A DNA stretch of 9,037 nucleotides from an uncultured Oscillospiraceae bacterium (GTDB taxonomy: Bacteria; Bacillota; Clostridia; Oscillospirales; Oscillospiraceae): assembly GCA_934635545.1 (NCBI GenBank), contig CAKTZN010000071.1, forward strand, positions 1 to 9,037. The letters are read 5' to 3'. Shown piece by piece: positions 5,604 to 9,037 of this stretch (position 1 is the first letter of the stretch; the number at the start of each line of letters is the position of its first letter). A model generated the notes under the pieces. The model did no database searches and was not told where the DNA came from. It saw only the letters and a list, made by a program, of their open reading frames with translations. Both the position numbers and the translations under genes were made by a program.

Positions 5604-5617
5604 GGAGACTGTGAATC

Positions 5618-5652
5618 AAAAAAGAGACTGCCGCCGGGCAGTCTCTTTTTTT
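5618..5652 (+). terminator. intrinsic terminator of cysK
   Basis: GAGACTGCC (5624-5632) pairs with GGCAGTCTC (5637-5645) around GCCG. Six A residues before and seven T residues after (5646-5652) extend the stem and supply the U tract. It is a textbook rho-independent terminator 15 nt after the stop codon. Confidence 0.92.
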
Positions 5653-5669
5653 GACATTTTTTCAAAAGC

Positions 5670-5697
5670 TGAAACATTTCCTCCGAAAATGCGTTAT
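5670..5697 (+). promoter_or_regulatory. ECF-type promoter, probable sigma autoregulation
   Basis: TGAAAC (5670-5675) and CGTT (5692-5695) are separated by 16 bp, the spacing and sequence expected for ECF promoters of the SigW/SigM type (TGAAAC, about 16 bp, CGTM). It precedes the sigma gene by about 55 nt. The overlapping TATGAT (5695-5700) has no good -35 at the proper distance, so the ECF reading is better. Confidence 0.6.
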
Positions 5698-5702
5698 GAT
5701 AG

Positions 5703-5716
5703 TTGACGGCCGTCAA
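5703..5716. promoter_or_regulatory. perfect 14-bp palindrome in sigma leader
   Basis: TTGACGGCCGTCAA is a perfect palindrome placed at about +1 to +14 of the predicted ECF transcript. It could be an operator. As RNA it would have no loop, so a hairpin would be less stable. Confidence 0.3.
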
Positions 5717-5749
5717 GAATACCAAAAACGCCCGAAGGAAGTGAGCGAT

Positions 5750-6337
5750 TTGACAGAGGAACAGGCCCTGCGGCAGATGCAGCAAGGGGCGCAGGATGCA
5801 CTGGCATGGTTCATCCATCAATACGGTGCGTATGTCAGCACCATTATTTACAACATCATCGGCCAGCGCATGTCCAACGCCGACGTGGAGGAGGCGTCCT
5901 CCGACGTATTTCTGGCCCTGTGGAACAACGCGGGAAAGCTGCACCCCTGTGCCGTCCGGCCGTGGCTGGCCACGGTGGCCCGCAACACGGCCCGCAGCCG
6001 CCTGCGCCGTGCGCCGGATACCCTGCCCCTGGACGAGGAGGCTGTCATCACCGACGACCGGACGCCGGAGGCGGCGCTGGAGCGGCGGGAGGCGACGGAG
6101 CGCATCCGCATGGCGCTGTGGAGCCTGAACCCTGTGGATCGTGAGGTGATGGTGCGGTACTACTTCTACTATCAGAAGACCGCCGCCATCGCCGCGGACA
6201 TGGCGCTGAACGAGGCCACCGTCCGCACCAAGCTGAGCCGCGGACGGGCCCGGCTGCGGGACTTTCTGCTGCGGGCGGAAAACGAACCGGAAAACAAGAA
6301 AGGAGGCGCGGCATGGAATATAACATCTACGATCTGA
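5750..6337 (+). CDS. ECF-type RNA polymerase sigma factor
   Basis: 195 residues from a TTG start. This start follows a GGAAGTGA Shine-Dalgarno by about 5 nt and gives the usual N-terminus, (M)TEEQALRQMQQGAQDAL; the frame is open to 5651 but that extension covers the promoter. Region 2 spans about 15-90, with the core-binding DVEEASSDVFLALW (45-58) and the -10 recognition VRPWLATVARNTARSRLRR (69-87). A linker rich in Asp and Glu follows. Region 4 (about 125-180) carries LNPVDREVMVRYYF and the helix-turn-helix AAIAADMALNEATVRTKLSRGRARLRDFL, here named only by its ends AAIAADM and RLRDFL. It directs polymerase to stress-type promoters when its anti-sigma factor lets go. The last 25 nt overlap the anti-sigma gene, implying coupled translation. 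A matching ECF promoter lies upstream. Confidence 0.88.
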   Translation: MTEEQALRQMQQGAQDALAWFIHQYGAYVSTIIYNIIGQRMSNADVEEASSDVFLALWNNAGKLHPCAVRPWLATVARNTARSRLRRAPDTLPLDEEAVITDDRTPEAALERREATERIRMALWSLNPVDREVMVRYYFYYQKTAAIAADMALNEATVRTKLSRGRARLRDFLLRAENEPENKKGGAAWNITSTI

Positions 6338-7464
6338 TGGACGAGTTTGCCGACGAGAATATTGCGCTTTCCCCCTGCGGCACAGCCGACCTCCGTCGTA
6401 TAGAGGAGCTGACTATGAAAAGAATCGAAGAGCAGACCCCGCCCCGCCGGGCGAAGAGGACCGTCCGCCGTGTGACCCGCACGGTGCTGGTGGCCGCCAT
6501 CGTGGCGGCGCTGTGCGGCGTGACCGTGGTGGCCGCCAAGCTGGGCGTGGCCGACAGCTTCAAGGGCTATTTCGGCGACCTGACGGCGGAACAGAAGCAG
6601 GTGATGGAGGAGCTGGGCACCACGGACATGCAGCCCGTCACCAGCAACGGCACCACCATCACGCCGCTGGCGGCCATCTGCGACGAGAACAACTATTACC
6701 TCCGCCTGCGCATCGAGGCCCCGGAGGGAACGGAGCTGTACGATTACCGCGAGGGCGAGGGCAACATGCAGCTATGGGATAGCGCGAACGACATTTTTAC
6801 CTTTTTTACCTGTGACGAGTACGATGCCATGGGAATGTGCATCGACTGTGAGTGGTTCGACGAGACTCCTGGCGATAATATTCTGGAGGTAGTGGTTAAG
6901 ATTGTCGGACAATATATGGACTCCAGAGTTATGGCCGAACTCAAGAAAACAGGGGGAGAGGATGTCACCGTCATGTCCTTTACGGACGGCAAGCCCAAGC
7001 AGATCAATATCCACAACCTCTGGTGGAAGCCGTGGAACACAGATCTCCCCTACGAGGTGCTGCTGGAGGGCGACTGGAGCTTTGAGATCGGCCGGAACGC
7101 CAAAGCCGCGCCCATGATCTATGTGGATGCGTCCGGACGGACCACCGAAAGCGTATGGTCGGAGCCGGGCTATCCCCTTACGCTGGAATACTTCCGCATC
7201 TCACCCCTGTCCGTGGTGGGCGAGTACAGCTACCCGTATGATGAACGCATCGCCGAGGGTTCCTGTGACGGCTACGGCGTGACCAACTTCGCGCTGGTGA
7301 TGAAGGACGGCAGCACATTGGAGCTGGGAACTGGCGGAGGTGGGACGACAGGATGGGACTTTGCGTCGCTGAATAGCCGCTTTGACGCGCCCATCGACGT
7401 GACCCAGGTGGATCACATCGTCTTCGGCGACCAGATCATCCCCGTGCCGCAGACGGCGGAGTAA
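6313..7464 (+). CDS. DUF4179-type membrane anti-sigma factor
   Basis: 383 residues, start supported by AAAGGAGG 6 nt upstream of the ATG. The cytoplasmic N-terminus (about 1-55) would hold the sigma factor. It ends in a very basic stretch (RRAKRTVRRVTR, 45-56) before a single membrane span (about 57-75, VLVAAIVAALCGVTVVAA). The segment after it (LGVADSFKGYFGDLTAEQKQ, 77-96) resembles the DUF4179 region common in Clostridial anti-sigma factors such as RsiV relatives. The large extracytoplasmic part (about 76-383) is probably the sensor and contains four cysteines (167, 176, 179, 318) that could form disulfides. I do not see the DUF3298 lysozyme-sensing domain of RsiV. The signal is unknown. 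Release would probably occur by regulated proteolysis, as in RsiV. Partner assignment rests on the 25-nt overlap with the sigma gene and the topology. Confidence 0.82.
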   Translation: MEYNIYDLMDEFADENIALSPCGTADLRRIEELTMKRIEEQTPPRRAKRTVRRVTRTVLVAAIVAALCGVTVVAAKLGVADSFKGYFGDLTAEQKQVMEELGTTDMQPVTSNGTTITPLAAICDENNYYLRLRIEAPEGTELYDYREGEGNMQLWDSANDIFTFFTCDEYDAMGMCIDCEWFDETPGDNILEVVVKIVGQYMDSRVMAELKKTGGEDVTVMSFTDGKPKQINIHNLWWKPWNTDLPYEVLLEGDWSFEIGRNAKAAPMIYVDASGRTTESVWSEPGYPLTLEYFRISPLSVVGEYSYPYDERIAEGSCDGYGVTNFALVMKDGSTLELGTGGGGTTGWDFASLNSRFDAPIDVTQVDHIVFGDQIIPVPQTAE

Positions 7465-7495
7465 GCCGTGGGACGGAAAAGGCACAGTAGACAGG

Positions 7496-7620
7496 CGTAG
7501 GGGCGGACGATAACGGATGTACCATCGACAAACCGCGCGTAGGGGGGGGCTCTGCCCCTCCCGCCGATAAATGAAAAAACTTACGCCATACGGCGGGCGG
7601 GGTAGAACCCCGCCCCTACG
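7496..7620. repeat. GC-rich palindromic intergenic repeat (REP/MITE-like)
   Basis: The unit is bounded by exact 11-bp inverted ends, CGTAGGGGCGG (7496-7506) and its complement (7610-7620). Inside is another inverted pair: 7538-7566 and the complement of 7591-7620 align over about 29 bases, both starting CGTAGGGG and ending CCCGCCG, around a 24-nt AT-richer centre. Each half is itself a hairpin, for example GGGCGGGGT (7595-7603) with ACCCCGCCC (7607-7615). The left half contains a run of eight G. It has no gene and encodes no transposase. Such elements are typically present in many copies; I recall similar ones in Oscillospiraceae, but copy number cannot be seen here. Confidence 0.65.
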
Positions 7621-7654
7621 AAAAACCACAGTTCGGAACGCTCTCCCACACAAC

Positions 7655-7689
7655 ACCAGGCGGGGTACGCATTGCGTACCCCGCCTGGT
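7655..7689. terminator. 16-bp perfect hairpin between convergent genes
   Basis: ACCAGGCGGGGTACGC (7655-7670) and its exact complement (7674-7689) enclose ATT. It lies between the anti-sigma gene (+, ends 7464) and the amidohydrolase gene (-, ends 7718), 28 nt past the latter's stop. Neither side has a clear U tract, so it is a likely but not textbook bidirectional terminator. Confidence 0.6.
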
Positions 7690-7717
7690 ATCATATGCAG
7701 AAGAAGCGGGAGAGAGA

Positions 7718-8908
7718 TCACTTCTCCAGATACTCCAGCGCCACGCGGCTCATGGCCGATACGCCGGAGATCATGACCTTTTCGTCAAAGACGATCTTAC
7801 CGTTGTGCAGCGACACCTGATTCTCGCCGTGGCCTGCGTCGATCATCATGAAGGCGCAGGGAGTGCCGGTCAGCTTGCCGAAGAAGCTGAAGTCCTCGCT
7901 GCCGGAGAAGGGCTGGGTGATGTAGCGCACGGCGCTCTGGCCCAGCTCGTCGGTGGCGGCCTTCTCCACCAGGTCGATCATGGCGCTGTCGTTGTAGGTG
8001 GCGGCATAGCCCTCCTCAAGCTGCACCTCGATGTCGCAGGCGAAGGCGATGCCGATGCCCTTGCAGACGCGGTTGACCTCCTCGATGGCGGTCTCCCGCA
8101 CCTCGTCGCCGAAGGTGCGCAGCACGGCCACCATTTTGGCCTCGCCGGCGGTGATGTTCACCGCGTCGCCGCCGGACATGGTGCCCACCGTCAGCACGGC
8201 GGTGGCCAGCGGGTCGGTGCGGCGGGAGACCACTGTCTGCAGTGTGGTGATCAGATACCCGGCGCAGGCGATGGCGTCATGGGCGGTGTGGGGCGCGGAG
8301 CCGTGGCCGCTCTTACCGTGGACGGTGATGTGGAACAGATCCACCGCGCTGGTGAAGTAGCCCTTGTACAGGTTCAGCGTGCCCACCGTGTCATTCTCGG
8401 AGGGGCAGACATGCTGGCCGAAGATGGCGTCCACATGGGGGTTCTCCATGACGCCCGCCGCCACCAGCTTCCGGGCGCCGCCGGGCATGGTGTCCTCGCT
8501 GGGCTCAAAGATGAACTTCACCGTACCGGCGAAGGAATCCCGCAGGTGGCACAGGGCCTTGGCAAGACCCAACAGCATGGTGGTGTGCAGGTCGTGACCG
8601 CAGGCGTGCATGACGCCCTCGTTCTGGCTGGCGAAGGGCAGGCCCGTCTCCTCGTGTACCGGCAGGGCGTCGATGTCCGCACGGAAGGCCACGCATTTGC
8701 CGGGGCCCTTGCCGCCGTGGAGCAATCCCACCACGGCGGTGGGCAGGGGGGACTGTACCTCGTCCATGCCCATCTTCTCCAGCTCCCTGCGGATCAGATC
8801 GCTGGTGCGTACTTCGGTCATGCCCAGCTCGGGGTGGGCATGGATATCGCGGCGGATGGCCACGAGCTCGTCGAAAATGCTCTCGACGTAGGTTTTGATC
8901 TCAGACAC
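7718..8908 (-). CDS. M20 family amidohydrolase (peptidase M20D)
   Basis: 396 residues, typical of the IAA-amino acid, hippurate and N-acyl-amino acid hydrolases. The cytosolic metalloenzyme cleaves the amide bond of N-acyl amino acids or short peptides with two metal ions. Motifs: RRDIHAHPELG (19-29); FRADIDALPV (75-84); HACGHDLHT (101-109), with metal ligands Cys103 and His105; EPSED (135-139), where Glu138 is the likely general base and Asp139 a metal ligand, in place of the usual QPAEE; QHV (His166); the dimerisation-domain loop HGKSGHGSAPHTAHDAI near 198-214; and GSEDFSFF near 345. The start is GTG, with AAAGGAG 9 nt upstream; the ORF has no better start. The stop of an upstream hydrophobic-protein gene is 33 nt before it, so both probably form a transport-plus-hydrolysis operon. 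Substrate not determined. Confidence 0.93.
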   Translation of the reverse strand: MSEIKTYVESIFDELVAIRRDIHAHPELGMTEVRTSDLIRRELEKMGMDEVQSPLPTAVVGLLHGGKGPGKCVAFRADIDALPVHEETGLPFASQNEGVMHACGHDLHTTMLLGLAKALCHLRDSFAGTVKFIFEPSEDTMPGGARKLVAAGVMENPHVDAIFGQHVCPSENDTVGTLNLYKGYFTSAVDLFHITVHGKSGHGSAPHTAHDAIACAGYLITTLQTVVSRRTDPLATAVLTVGTMSGGDAVNITAGEAKMVAVLRTFGDEVRETAIEEVNRVCKGIGIAFACDIEVQLEEGYAATYNDSAMIDLVEKAATDELGQSAVRYITQPFSGSEDFSFFGKLTGTPCAFMMIDAGHGENQVSLHNGKIVFDEKVMISGVSAMSRVALEYLEK

Positions 8909-8941
8909 GGAATAAGACTCCTTTCAAAGAAGCGGCGGCAC

Positions 8942-9037
8942 TTACAGCCACGCGCTCATGACGCCGGCCACCAGCACGGAGGTGATGGACACGGTGACCA
9001 TACCGGCCACCAGCATCTTGGGCATGATCTGGGCGTT
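8942..9037 (-). CDS. C-terminal end of a hydrophobic protein, partial
   Basis: The last 31 codons of a minus-strand gene that continues past the window edge; stop TAA at 8944-8942. The peptide starts NAQIMPKMLVAG and ends VAGVMSAWL, and is almost wholly hydrophobic, like a final membrane span of a transporter. No family can be assigned from this fragment. Its 33-nt distance to the M20 gene, in the same direction, suggests an operon. M20 amidohydrolases are often cotranscribed with permeases that import their substrates, for example AbgT with AbgA/AbgB. Confidence 0.55.
   Translation of the reverse strand, partial: NAQIMPKMLVAGMVTVSITSVLVAGVMSAWL

Noticed and set aside
5651..5679. TTGACA at 5651-5656 as a -35 box for the sigma gene
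   Set aside because: The position 17 bp downstream reads ACATTT, not a -10, and the TTGACA overlaps the terminator T run.
5651..5749. N-terminal extension of the sigma factor to 5651
   Set aside because: It covers the cysK terminator T run and the ECF promoter. The TTG at 5750 gives the standard N-terminus.
1..9037. tRNA, rRNA, CRISPR array, toxin-antitoxin pair, insertion sequence or phage genes
   Set aside because: Looked for on both strands. No clover-leaf sequence with a GTTCRA loop, no spaced direct repeats, no transposase or integrase motifs.

Overview
The window looks like a chromosomal segment of a G+C-rich gut-type Clostridia (Firmicutes), most likely in or near the Oscillospiraceae. 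The basis is: AGGAGG-type ribosome binding sites and sigma-A consensus promoters, Rrf2-cysK linkage, an ECF sigma factor paired with a DUF4179-type membrane anti-sigma factor, a MepA-like MATE transporter, and a GC-rich intergenic repeat with CGTAGGGGCGG ends of a kind I recall from Oscillospiraceae genomes. The placement is inference. I see no phage, insertion sequence, CRISPR array, tRNA or rRNA.

Layout. 1-330: two hairpin terminators of an upstream unit, then an extended -10 promoter and a structured leader containing a third terminator-like hairpin. 331-1053 (+): an uncharacterised multi-pass membrane protein, convergent (9-nt gap) with a MATE efflux transporter at 1063-2469 (-). The MATE gene has a strong promoter (TTGAAA-N17-TATAAT, minus strand) and an approximately 160-nt leader with two tandem terminator-like hairpins that share a repeated sequence, so it may be controlled by transcription attenuation. 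Divergent from it, a promoter whose -10 box lies inside a perfect 12+12 bp palindrome drives a probable two-gene unit: an O6-methylguanine-type DNA methyltransferase (2835-3368) and an HD-domain hydrolase (3420-3908). A perfect 25-bp inverted repeat separates this unit from the convergent Rrf2 regulator gene.

The Rrf2 gene (3996-4427, -) is divergent from cysK (4671-5603, +), cysteine synthase. Their intergenic region holds two facing sigma-A promoters (the cysK one matches consensus at both hexamers), a GTAAAATTTTAC palindrome, a dyad at the cysK transcription start, and a possible 14-codon leader ORF with a Cys codon followed by an A/C-rich, G-poor stretch. This looks like a cysteine- or Fe-S-responsive control region. 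cysK ends at a strong intrinsic terminator.

Next comes an ECF sigma factor (5750-6337) whose upstream sequence carries an ECF-type promoter (TGAAAC-N16-CGTT), suggesting autoregulation. It overlaps by 25 nt a membrane anti-sigma factor with a large extracytoplasmic domain (6313-7464). A GC-rich palindromic repeat and a hairpin follow. The right end is a minus-strand operon: the last 31 codons of a hydrophobic protein (possibly a transporter) and an M20 amidohydrolase (7718-8908).

No gene here is clearly a new defence or mobile system. The most noteworthy material is regulatory: the MATE leader, the cysK leader and the palindromic ogt promoter.
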